The notes under the pieces were generated by a model, which had not been told where the DNA came from, searched no databases, and saw nothing but the letters and a program-made list of their open reading frames with translations. Made by a program: the position numbers and the translations under genes. Below are positions 22,301-33,300 of a stretch of 64,000 nucleotides of DNA, piece by piece. How positions within the stretch are numbered: position 1 is the first letter of the stretch; every line of letters begins with the position of its first letter. The stretch comes from Aplysia californica (lineage: Eukaryota; Mollusca; Gastropoda; Aplysiida; Aplysiidae). The stretch covers positions 226,494 through 290,493 of the forward strand of contig NW_004798079.1 of the NCBI RefSeq assembly GCF_000002075.1. Direction: 5' to 3'.

Positions 22301-23130
22301 ACCCATTTCTGTATTACCATTTTGACATTTTACTCTTAAATATCTTGGGTTTTTTTCAATGTACATTTTGATGGTTCAGTTCAAGAAATCCGTAGGCCAC
22401 ATTTTTCTAAAATCATTTAAATTTTTTTTTTTTTTTTTATTTTCCGTAGCCTCAGATCTTTCTCCGTCACATATAGACTATCTTTTCCAGGTGCGGATCA
22501 GCAGACTTGCCTACTTTAAAATTTGAAAATCAGTGACAATTAGCATTTTTTTCCATTTACAAAAGGTAAAATTCCGTAATATATTCTACCCAACCTAGCA
22601 CGTTTAGAAGTATTAGAAGCTCAAAAAAATCATCAGTTTGAAATCACAATTGTCAATATTTACTTGTAACTTGTATTTTCACATTTGTATTCGTTGATAA
22701 AATACCTTGTTTAAATATCTAGATCTAGATTTCTACGTAAAAACTATTGAATTGCAAAGTGTTGTTCAACTTTGTTCACTTTAAATTACTATCACCGTTG
22801 TGACTTGCAAAATCCTAGTGCGATAGCGTTTTGCTTTGTTTTCATTTTCAACATCACCCTTAACCTCTGGCCTTTGACAAGGGCCTAGTCACTTAAAATA
22901 TTTGACTTTAACGGAAAAACAAACTATTGGTTGCGGGCAGAGTGCGTGTCGCTTCGCGAGCCTACTAGGCTAGGACTTTCCTGCAGAGAACAAAAGTATA
23001 GCCGCTTTGCTCCCTCAATCTGGCTAGCAAACCGCCCTAACCAGACCTAGCACTGTATTAGCGGCTTTTACGCAGGATTAAGACAGACAGTTACCTTGGT
23101 GCGAAGTTGTGCTCCCCGGCTACCCGACCG
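22301..23130. other. Unassigned AT-rich sequence
   Basis: Nothing coding or repetitive recognised apart from a T-run at 22421-22438. Confidence 0.4.
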
Positions 23131-23587
23131 TAAATGTGAGGCAGTGTGGTGAAACCAGGCGCTCGTCAAAATAATCAAAATAACGAAAGTCAAGATTTTG
23201 GCATTTTCACGTAAGTTTGGGAATTTTTATTGAATTTTTGTTTTTTAGTTCAATACCTTCCATGTCCAATAAAGAGCACATTTCTGTGTGGATTTTACGG
23301 AAAAACGTTGATTAAAGTTAAAGGCAGAAGAAATGAAAATTTTCAGTTTCCCGGGACTCTCAAGTTAAAGAAATGACTCAACTTTGGCGGCCATTTTCTC
23401 GCTAATTTTATCTCTGAAACCAGATGACCCTCACCTCCTTCAATCACACATATCTCGACTTCTATTCAAAATAGATGGAAATTATTTTCACCCAAAATAA
23501 GGAAAATGGACAGGCCTTAAGATGATACCATCAACTCCGTATGCCCAAAAATTGACCAAAGCCTGATTCCACCGCGTCATGCCACAA
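23131..23587. mobile_element. MITE family M1, full copy
   Basis: Ends tgtgaggcagtgtggtgaaa and ccaccgcgtcatgccaca; about 450 bp. Confidence 0.75.
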
Positions 23588-23935
23588 ATAATTTTGGGGT
23601 TTGTTTTTTTTAATTGATGAACTTTTCCGTAACATATTTCAGCTTTCCGTAACTCTGTAACCGATGTCATTTTTTCATAACAGTTAGGCCTACGGACTAT
23701 CCATAACAGTAGGCAAGTCTGGATCAGACTGTAAATAAGCGGGTTTGTTGACCTGAACTGTCAATTTGCCAATTAAGTTATTGTTTCCTTTTTCTGTTCA
23801 CCTTCTATCTGTTGGATACATGTGTGAGCTTATCTTGTTCTGAGGTATTTTTGTACTAATAGTTGTTGAAAATGGTTATATTGTATAACAATATTTTAAG
23901 ATACACACATGCATGTTTTTGAGTATGTGCGAATG

Positions 23936-24114
23936 AGTACTATGAGGATGTATGTGTGTGTGTATATGTGGGTATATTTCGGAGTGTAGTGTATGTGTCT
24001 GTATGTGTATCTGTGTGTGTCTGTGACTGTATAAGTTTCTATGTGTGCAAATGTGTGTGTGTGTGAGTGTGTGTGTGTGTGTGTATGTGTGTGTGTGTGC
24101 GTGTTTGTGTGTGT

Positions 24115-24145
<31 letters not shown>

Positions 24146-24146
24146 C
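23936..24146. repeat. (TG)n microsatellite with interruptions
   Basis: A long TG/TGTA run. The apparent His/Thr ORF on the other strand is an artefact of it. Confidence 0.9.
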
Positions 24147-24955
24147 ATCAACAGATGTGAATTTCGTTGGAATTACGCAATATGTTCACAGTGATCTTCC
24201 CTATTTATCACCTGCTAATAAATGACCTCTTGCTTTTAACGAACCAATGTTGAGACTGGTATGCTTTGCAACAATGAAATGCTAATTAACATCTTCGGCA
24301 ACTTGAAACAATACATGTTTTTTAAAGGTTTTTTAACATTCTCACAGCTGATGGTGTTAAATATCCTAGGTACAGTTTCCAAATTTGCAGCATATCTTTA
24401 GAACGTTTCAGTTAAGTCCAATATTTTCATACAGATTTATGATAGATTTATCTGTGTCAGTTTAAGTATTAGTTTGCAGAGATCAGACTTTCAATTGGGA
24501 GGAGAGGGAAGGGGTAAATCAATTGTGGTTTATTCATCCTTCCAAGGAAAAATATGATCAAAATGTGTCAATGATTTTGATTACAGGAAGATGAGGTTTA
24601 GGATAGAGATGCTGATGTTTACTTAAAGCAGATTTTAATTTTCCCAATTGAAATGTATCTAATTTGCATTATGAAATGCATTGATAACCACCCACACATA
24701 TGCAGGATGCCAGTAGGTTATACATAGTTCAAAAACACTACTACCCCTTCTGTATAATTTGTAAAGCAAAACTACCAATCTTTCAAAACCTGCGCATTGA
24801 AAGAACCTTTTTACCAAAAATTACATCTACGAGTATGTATAGTTAGTAGGCTACTTTACATGATGTCGTCTGCATTTCCTTCCTATGTTTTGTGTCAGTA
24901 GACAATGGTGACAAAAGTGTTGTTGTCTTTATTTTGTGTTTACCGCCAATGATTG

Positions 24956-25182
24956 CCAATGTATTCACTTCACCCAGGTGGAAATGAGTACCCAGCTATA
25001 GACAGTGAACGATCTTGTCAGTTTGGTAGTGTTTGAGCGCGGGAAATCCGCAGCTTGTACTGTATGCTTCCGCGGAAGCTGAGAATGTTTCAGAGTGTTC
25101 TATGGTCTGCTGGTGTAATATTATAGTGTAAAGCGCATAGAGCCTTCTGTTGAGCGGGGATATGCGCTATACAAATGCTATC

Positions 25183-25213
<31 letters not shown>

Positions 25214-25215
25214 TC
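24956..25215 (+). mobile_element. tRNA-SINE-type S5, 3' part with (ATT)n tail
   Basis: cacccaggtggaaatgagta, later gtaaagcgcatagagcc and gcgctatacaaatgctatct, then (ATT)n. Copies at 46859, 33498 (inverted) and 53600 (inverted). Confidence 0.7.
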
Positions 25216-25505
25216 AATAGTTCATGCTCTGTGTTCTCCCTGTGTGATCTTTTTTTTCTCCACGTCTGACTCACTCCCTCCTCCAAACCTATCTTTTTTA
25301 TGTCTTTGTTTGATATCTCCCTTTGGGTATCTCTCTCTCACACTCTTTATCGTTTAGAAGTGTTTTCTGAAACTGAACCACCTTTACAATAAACCAAGGT
25401 TCTTAGAATTTTATCTAATAGTTCTGTGTGCTTCTTTTCTTTGGTGTATTGAAGGTCAGTGAACTCTGTTCCTCTTTACTTGTGTTCGACATAGCATTGC
25501 TGCTG

Positions 25506-25686
25506 GTGGGCGGTTGGCGGGTGCTCTGGTGTGGTTTGCTTCTTCTTTCCTATCAAACATCTATTGTCCGTATCTCCCCTTCTTCTTTTTTATGTTTGTT
25601 ACTCTTATGTAACACCTCTAATCTTCTGGCGCTCATATAACCTAAAGCAGTTGCGAGTGCCGTAAAACCTCTACTAAAACTAAAAG
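25506..25686 (+). mobile_element. SINE S1, near full length
   Basis: Head gcggttggcgggtgctctgg, body, tail hairpin ggcgctc/gagtgcc, then gtaaaacctctactaaaac. Confidence 0.78.
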
Positions 25687-25744
25687 CATTGCTGGTGTCC
25701 TGTTTTCTCTCAATGAATTATTAAATATTAATGGTTGAGGCGTT

Positions 25745-25915
25745 CATGTTTTTTACACCCCCTGATCCTGGGGTTGGTAAGATGGAGCACTTGGACCCTA
25801 GTCTTCTTGGATAGGGACGAAAAATTTATGAGGTCCTGTGTGAAAGTTCCACACTTTAAGGATCCCTTACTGGTTTTATGCGCAGACAAAATTCCAAATC
25901 ATAATACCTATCCAC
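25745..25915 (+). mobile_element. SINE S3 fragment
   Basis: tagtcttcttggatagggac and ctttaaggatccctta are diverged versions of the S3 middle; no tail. Confidence 0.5.
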
Positions 25916-26067
25916 AACTTAAGCCACTTTCTATAAATATTAAGAGTACTTTTGAAAATGGCATATGGCTGCCTGCCAGGCAAGGGATGGTTCTATGTTC
26001 TTTGTTGATAAAACGTCCATGTACGTAGTATCAACCCCCTGAGCTCCAGCACCTTTTCTTCTTTTTG

Positions 26068-26268
26068 TTTAAGTTTTAGTAAGAGTTTTACGGCACTCGC
26101 AACACAATAAGGTCATATGTAAGTGCCGAAGAATAGATCATGTGTTACATGAAAGTAACATACACAAAAAAAGGAGGAGAGATAAGGACGATAGAAGATG
26201 TTTGATAGGATTAGGAAAGATGGAGCTAACCACACCAGAGCACCCGCCAACCACCCACTCTTTTTTAC
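26068..26268 (-). mobile_element. SINE S1, A-type
   Basis: ttttacggcactcgcaacac at the left, ccagagcacccgccaaccac at the right. Extra bases lengthen the middle. Confidence 0.72.
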
Positions 26269-26864
26269 TTAGGATGAGTTTATCTTTTTTTCCCTCCCTC
26301 GACAACACCCAACTCATCCATAGTCGACTGTATAAAGTCAGACTTGGAAATGTAAGCTTATAGGTGGGGAGCTGCGAAAAATTGCTCAAACATCTCCCGT
26401 TCAATAACACATTCTTCTATTGGGGATTCAAACCACGGGGTAAAACCGGGGTCTATGGCGTACAACAAATTCAAGGAGATTTGGTCAAGAAATGTGTGCC
26501 GAAAGCCTTTTTCCAATGGGCCTACACTTGTCCGAAAGGAATCATAGTTTTGTTCCGACAAAAATTTTGTTCATGTCTGATCTGGCGAAATTCAAGGATT
26601 CCTCAAATTCAAGTTTTCAAGGAGAATTTTCCTTGAATGCAAATTCAAAGAGCTTACAAGGACTTGTTGAATTCAAGGAGGCGACAGGAACCTTGTGTGT
26701 AGCAGCTAGGGGCTTCAGCATCACCTGCAGACTGAGAATACCAGAGTTCAATTTCCGTTTGGGGAGATTTTTATCAAACGTCTCAGTCGCCACGGGGACA
26801 TTGCATCCCTCACAGCTTGGGTTGGCCCTGACAGGCAGGGTCAAAGCCCCCCCCCCCTCCTAGA

Positions 26865-26969
26865 TTTAGTTTTAGTAAGAGTTTTACGGCACTTGCAACA
26901 CAATATGGTCATGTAAGTGTCGAAGATTTGGTGTTACAAGAGAGTAACAAACAGAAAGAAGGAGGGGAG
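26865..26969 (-). mobile_element. SINE S1, A-type, head missing
   Basis: Tail and mid-body only; interrupted by the next SINE. Confidence 0.68.
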
Positions 26970-27153
26970 ATAGTTTTAGTTTAGTTTTAGTAGAGGTTTT
27001 ACAGTGTTCGCAACTGCATAAGGTCATATGAGCGCCAGAAGATTAGAGGTGTTACAAGGGAGTGACAAACAGTTAAAAAGAAGGCGAGATAAGGATGACA
27101 TGTTTGATAGGAAAGAAGAAGCAAACCACACCAGAGCACCCGCCAACCAACCA
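26970..27153 (-). mobile_element. SINE S1, G-type, inserted next to another S1
   Basis: Starts at ttttagtttagttttagtag directly after the truncated copy and ends cccgccaaccaaccact. Confidence 0.75.
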
Positions 27154-27314
27154 CTCCCCTCCTAAATGATCTAGATTGTGTTCATGAGGGCTAAAAAGAC
27201 CTGCATTTAAAAAAAAAAAAAAACCCATCCACATCATCATTTAGCATAATATTAACAAAGTTAATTATGGGCCCTAAGTATTCATAAGAGAAAAGTAAAC
27301 AAAAGAGAAGCAAA

Positions 27315-27416
27315 ATGGTAAAGGCAAGAGGGAGGGGGGGGCAAGAGGGAGGGGGAGGGGGGCAAGAGGGAGGGGGGGCAAGAGGGAGGGGGGGGCAAGA
27401 GGGAGGGGGGGGGGCT
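27315..27416 (+). repeat. G-rich tandem repeat, G-quadruplex potential
   Basis: Irregular units of caagagggaggggggg repeat five times; the + strand has many runs of at least 3 G. Confidence 0.8.
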
Positions 27417-27461
27417 GTCAAATCAAAAGATCTACCAGACCTGCCACACAAGGTCTTTCTT

Positions 27462-27634
27462 TTTAGTAGAGGTTTTACAGCGCTCGCAACAGCATAAGGT
27501 CATATGAGCGCCAGAAGATTAGAGGTGTTACAAGAGAGAAACAAACATAAAAAAGAAGAAGGGGAGATAAGGACAATAGAAGTTTGATCGGAAAAAAGAA
27601 GCAAACCACACCAGAGCACCCACCAACCACCCAC
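27462..27634 (-). mobile_element. SINE S1, G-type
   Basis: gttttacagcgctcgcaaca to gagcacccaccaaccaccca. Confidence 0.75.
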
Positions 27635-28044
27635 ACACAAAGGTCTGAGACAATTTGTTTTCAGTAATATATAACCCGAAAAAAGGAACCTCTTCATATT
27701 CATTCAGTTGTAAAAATATATCTGACCAAAATCCAGGATAATTCAAATATCATATTTTTTATTGATAAAAAAAATACAAAGTATATATACATAGAAGTGG
27801 AAACATTTTTTCAAGCTCTGAAAAATATTCCCTTTAAAAAAATGAATGAATGTTCCATTTACAAGATCGGATCAGCACTTCCTTCTTTGGGATTAAGTAA
27901 AGTTGATTGAGACTCAAATTAGTGCTGAAAAAGAGCACAGTAAAATTTGAGAGTACAAAAAAAGGGTACATATGTACATGTAGGCCTATTCATTGAGCAC
28001 CTGAGTCAAAGAAACGGTATACAAAATCGTAATTTTCAAATATC

Positions 28045-28223
28045 TGTCCCCGTCGTTTTATGAAAGAAAAATTCTGAAATTATGCAAACTGAGCTCAAAA
28101 ATGTGAAATTATGGGATTCTTTTAATTTTAACAAAGAATGATAAATGAAAATAATCAGAAATTATGCCCAAAAAATGATCAAATTTTCCAAAATTATGTG
28201 GGGTGCATAAAGCCACGGGGACA
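28045..28223. mobile_element. MITE family M3
   Basis: Inverted ends tgtccccgtcgttttatg / cataaagccacggggaca. Flanked by a 20-bp direct repeat cggtatacaaaatcgtaatt (about 28014 and 28232). Confidence 0.7.
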
Positions 28224-28369
28224 CAAAAAGCGGTATACAAAATCGTAATTGTTCACATATAAGGAAAACCAGAAGCCATAACGTTTCCCTTAGAAAAGGC
28301 TACTGGCAGAGACAAACGTCTGACTGGCTTAGAATACATTGGGGGGAACTTTATTGTACAGTAAAAAGA

Positions 28370-28553
28370 ATTAACAAACCTTTGGTCATTATGTCACAAA
28401 AAGTATTTTCCACAACCAAATGTCATTAAGCCGCCACCAGAACATGACAACTGGAAAAGCACTTTTGGTACGGTATAAAAATATATCAAGGGAAAAACAT
28501 AACAGACACAGCAGCTAAAGTTCATTTCCATCAGTAAATTAAATGAAAACTAA
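28370..28553. repeat. Left copy of about 180-bp direct repeat flanking a SINE
   Basis: taacaaacctttggtcatta through aaatgaaaactaagtt recurs at 28742-28920 with scattered differences; SINE S1 lies between. Confidence 0.8.
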
Positions 28554-28567
28554 GTTGTTTTTTTAAT

Positions 28568-28742
28568 AGTTTTAGTAGAGGTTTTATGGCGCTCGCAACT
28601 GCATAAGGTCATATGACCGCCAGAAAATTAGAGGTGTTACAAGAAAGCAACAAACATAACAAAGAAGAAGGGGAGATAAGGATGATAGATGTTTCGTAGG
28701 AAAGAAGAAGCAAACCACACCAGAGCACCCGCCAACCACCCA
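28568..28742 (-). mobile_element. SINE S1, G-type, in gene 2 3' UTR
   Basis: ttttatggcgctcgcaactg to cccgccaaccacccac. Sits between two 180-bp direct repeats. Confidence 0.75.
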
Positions 28743-28920
28743 CTAACAAACCTTTGGTCATTATGTCACAAGAATTATTTTCCACGACCAAAATCATGAA
28801 GCCATCACAAAAACGTGACAACTGGAAAAGCACTTTTGGTATAAAAATATATCAAGGGGAAAACATAACAGACACAGTATCTAAAGTACATTTCAATCAG
28901 TAAATGAAAACTAAGTTCAA
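28742..28920. repeat. Right copy of about 180-bp direct repeat
   Basis: Matches 28370-28553 (see that entry). Confidence 0.8.
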
Positions 28921-29721
28921 AAGAACAATGATTTTTTAAATTGCATACAAGAGCAGTAATTGTAATACTGGTAAGAAAATATCTAATTCAGCTTGAATTC
29001 AACATTCTAAGTAAAAGATTTTTAGAAATATTTACATTTTATATTTTCATGATTTATAGAAATATTTTTACTTTATATTTTCATTGTGAACTGTGGCAAC
29101 TAAAATACAGCTCAGTCCTTCATGAGCAAAATGAAAAAGCTTACAGTTGACATTAATTTTCAAGACTTAAAAAAAAAAATGAACAACGATCAACAAGTGT
29201 GGAATTTTGCTCCAGTCTGACAGTGGAAGGCATCAACAAATATATATAAAAACACACATTATTTCATGCAAATGTATACACGCAGCAAAAACATTCGGAA
29301 TGTAAGTACCATAGATCTTCTTTCCAAGTAAGAGAAAAATTAACAGTATCAATTCAATGTCATTACAGAAATTGTCAATCAACTCAAATTAAAACATTTT
29401 GATCACTTTGTCGGAACCCCCCCCACCCCCCTCGACACACAACAAATGAGGAGATTATGCAGCAAAGACAGCTGTCACAGAGAAAACTTATCCAGCAGAA
29501 CAATCAGCATCTGATTACAAGGAATGGGACAAATTTAAAGAAGAAACAAAAGTTTGAGCACCGTCTCTTTTAAGTACAAAATGGAAGGGTAAAAATCAAC
29601 AACTTGTATCATATTTTATAAGGAACATTCCTCACATCACACATACAAACTCCAACTGCACAAAGAAAATATTGTAAGCCTTCATTTTCATGGAACAATT
29701 TTACTTTGGTAGTCAGAACCC

Positions 29722-29808
29722 ACCACAATATGCCGCATGCCCGGGAAGTTGTCTCACTAACAAGGCGATCCCCAAGTCGGGATCGGATGCGGGAACAACT
29801 TTACTTTT
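29722..29808 (+). mobile_element. SINE S4 3' fragment
   Basis: caccacaatatgccgcatgc to gggaacaactttac matches the 3' part of 21189-21441. Confidence 0.6.
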
Positions 29809-29951
29809 TAGTCAGAACCAGTAGCTCTTTGTGGTGGAAACAAGACATTAAACTTTAGATATATTTGTGTCCCCCCCCCCCCCCCCACTAAATGTTAAAT
29901 ACCTATTTGCAGCTTGGTGAATTCAGGGAATTAACATAAACCCCCCTCTTT

Positions 29952-30126
29952 AGTTTTAGTAAGAGTTTTACGGCACTTGCAACACAATAAGGTCATATAA
30001 GTGCCGAAGATTAGAGGTGTTACAAGAGAGTAACAAACAAAAAAGAAGGAGAAGAGATAGAGAAGATAGATTTGTTATAGGAAAGAAGGAGCAAACCACA
30101 CCAGAGCACCCGCCAACCACCCACTG
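29952..30126 (-). mobile_element. SINE S1, A-type, in gene 2 3' UTR
   Basis: ggcacttgcaacacaataag with aagtgcc, ends cccgccaaccacccact, 108 bp after the gene 2 stop. Confidence 0.78.
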
Positions 30127-30233
30127 CCCCTTTCTCTGAGGATACACTATCCTTTACTTTACAACAGACAGCAGACATCTCAACAACAAAACCAACAGGC
30201 TCCAGTCGAAAGCATCGCCGGCAGCTCATTTCA

Positions 30234-30317
30234 CTAGCTCAGTATCAAGTTCTTGTAACGGGAGCAAATCATCTGCGAGAGCTTCCGCGCGTCTCCATTC
30301 TGCCGGTCAGAATCACA
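30234..30317 (-). CDS. Gene 2 exon 9, IBD-like last helix and stop
   Basis: Acceptor gttattttcag, 27 codons and TAG. ARKLSQMICSRYKNLILS resembles the final helix of LEDGF/HRP2 IBD (pattern K-x-Y-x-K-x-K near the end). An S1 SINE begins 108 bp into the 3' UTR. Confidence 0.75.
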   Translation of the reverse strand, partial: CDSDRQNGDARKLSQMICSRYKNLILS

Positions 30318-33300
30318 CTGAAAATAACACGATAAACAAGTGGGAAAATAAGCTGTGGAAACCTCTCAGAAAGTTTTCTGCAAAGAAATCAGGGAACATC
30401 TTTAAAATGTTTGGGGTTTTTTCACATACACAAAACGATTTGAACTTATCAACTTCAGCTGAAAGATTGGCACACTGTCACTAAGACAAGACAACAGAGA
30501 TGTTTCAGTACAGCTTTTACAGCGCTCGCAACTGCATAAGGTCATATAAGCGCCAGAAGATTAGAGATGTCACAGGAGAGAGTAACAAACATAAAAAAGA
30601 AGAAGGGGAGATAAGGACGATAGATGTTTCATAGGAAAGAAAAAGCAAACCACACCAGAGTACCCGCCAACCACCCACAGCTGAAAGATTGGCACAGACT
30701 AACTAGGGCAAGACAACAGAGAGTATACGTGTGAAAGACAAATATAACAACACAGTCTAAGGTTCTGCCATAAAACAACAAAGCACAACTTTTGTACCAT
30801 GAAATCTGTGAACAATTGAAGAATTATCAAAGTATCGCTTAGAGATCACAAAATATTTGTCTATTTGTGATCCAAAAATGAAGAAACATATGTGGTATGA
30901 CGTGGTGGAATCAGGCACTCGTCAATTTTTGGGTATTCGGAGCTATTAGTACCATTTGAAAGCCGTTTCATTTGCCTCGCTCCTAATGAAATAAATATCC
31001 ATCTACCTTGATGAGAAGTCAAAATATTTTCAATTGAAGGAGATGAGGTTGCCTTGTTTCAGTGGTGAAATAAGCGAAAAAATGATCGCCCAAGTTTGGT
31101 TACTTCAATAGCTAAAAAGTCCTTCAAAACCGAAAAATGACTTATTTTGTGTCTTTAGTCAATGCTATTCAGTAAAATTCACATGAAATGTGTTTTTATA
31201 TGGTCATAAAAGGGGTTGAGCAGAAAAATAAAAATTTGATAAAATCTTCCAAACTGACGAAAAAATACCTTTTACTCCGATTTCGTTACATTGACGAGTG
31301 CCTGATTTCACTAAGCTGCAACACACATTGCTCAATACTTACTTCAATAGGTTAAAGGAATGTAATTTATTTGAGGAAATAATATTTTTATATATATATA
31401 TATATATAAAATGTCAATAGAATGTACAAATTAACCAACCAAATTTCCCCTTCAACTATCTCTCAGCTCGTGGTAAACAAGTTTTCAAAAACTATCAAAA
31501 AAGTTTGTTGACCTTTACTCTTTCCAAAGTATCTTATGTAGAGCCAATCAGACATTGATCTTGAGAGCCCGCACAGGACACTTACACACCAACAAGCACA
31601 TAAACAGAATTAGCCCCAAGTGGGAACCCCGTTGCAGACACTGTGACTACCACGAGGAGACCGTTGAACATCTTCACCTTCACCACCCAAACCTGGCAGT
31701 TCTTCGACGAACGCTCCTACACACACCTACAGACTTACAAAGCCTGCTCTACTATGGCATAGACCAGATGACAAGGACATGTGGTTACTAGAGGGAGGCA
31801 TTGCGCTGCCAAAAGCAAAATGCTCGCAGCTACAGGGATTTGAAAACAACAACCTTTTCCAAAGTATCGATGACCTGTGGGAAGGCACTCAACAGTCTAG
31901 GGTTGATCGGTAATGTGTCCAGATCCTCGAGAATTGTCATCATCGTCTCAGTGCCCTGCAACAAAATGCCAAACAGAAATTGTGAGTATTTTAGTGGATG
32001 AATACCATCCTGATCTGGAAAGACAGATCGCGACTTCAGCACTTTCTTGTCGTATCTCCATTTTTAATAACAGTGAAAACAGTTCATAACACAGAGTGAG
32101 CTTAAGAAGAAGTCACATTTTCAATGTTAAAAAAAATAATTAAGATACGACAAGACAGCACAGAGGTCACGAGATGGATCATGCATGCTACAATTTTTAA
32201 ACTCTCCTTTAACACTTAAGTCATTTAGGAATATGGGAATCACTCCAAAACATGAATCCCTCTTCAGATCAAGCCAGGAGGAGAGTGATTTAAAGTAGGG
32301 GGTTAAGCCCAACAAATAACAGATTCTGGATCCTGTGACACTGTATAAAGAAGTGATTGTTACATCACAATAAAAACTGTCTTTTAGTTTTAGTAAGTGT
32401 TTTACGGCACTTGCACACAATAAGGACATATATAAAAAATTGTCTAACAAGACTGAACATATGATGCATTCAAAGAAAACGAGTCTAGAAAATTTCATAA
32501 CAGCACTTAAGGAACCGGTCTATAAATTACAGCAGAATAAATAGACCCTATCATTAAGAGTTAAGTTTCAGTAAGATTTTACAGCGCTTGCAACTGCGTA
32601 AGATCATATAAGCGCCAAGAGGTGAATGTCAACGGAGAAGTCCAAACGGGGAATCAGGCTTACTCTGCTCACCTCTCTAGTCTAGCCTCATTAACAAAAA
32701 GTCTGTTTCGACTATCAAGGCACCCCAGATATAGCAGTTCACAAGAGAGTGACAAATTTGATATATACAAAAGAAGTAGAGGAAAAATGACGATAGTAAG
32801 GATGAGGAAAGAAAAAGCAGCAGTTCCCCCTATATTGCTCCGGCACAGTATGAGCATGACATTGATAGATCAGCCCACTGTGCATACGAACATGTTAATG
32901 TCCCCCCTTTGGGAAAGGCCTAAAGACACTTCAGTCAGTAGCACTGCCCTGGGGATAACATTAAGAGAACAATTTATGCTGGCCTGAAAGCAAAGAGGGA
33001 GCACACGGCAGGGAGGGAGAGTGGACGGAGAGAAAAAAAGACAAAGGACAAACAGAATTGAAGGTAGGGTTGGGAGGAGAAAAGTTGTTAGTAAGAGTTT
33101 TACGGCACTTGCAACACAATAAGGTCATATAAGTGCCGAAGATCAGAGGAGTTACAAGAGCGTAACAAACACAAAAAAGGAGATATCAGGAAGATGATAG
33201 ATGTTTGATAGGAAAGAAGGAGCAAACCACACCAGAGCACCCACCAACCACCCACAAGGGAAGATTGAGTACAGACAGAGGGACGCAAAAGTGAAGAGTA

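Larger units (their letters stand above)
27750..30233 (-). other. Probable 3' UTR of gene 2
   Basis: AT-rich sequence without exons follows the TAG. An AATAAA on the - strand lies at 27763-27758 and an alternative at about 28354-28349. The UTR would carry two S1 SINEs, one M3 MITE and a pair of 180-bp direct repeats. The true polyadenylation site is unknown. Confidence 0.4.

Noticed and set aside
23876-24151. His/Thr-rich ORF
   Set aside because: Translation of a (TG)n microsatellite.
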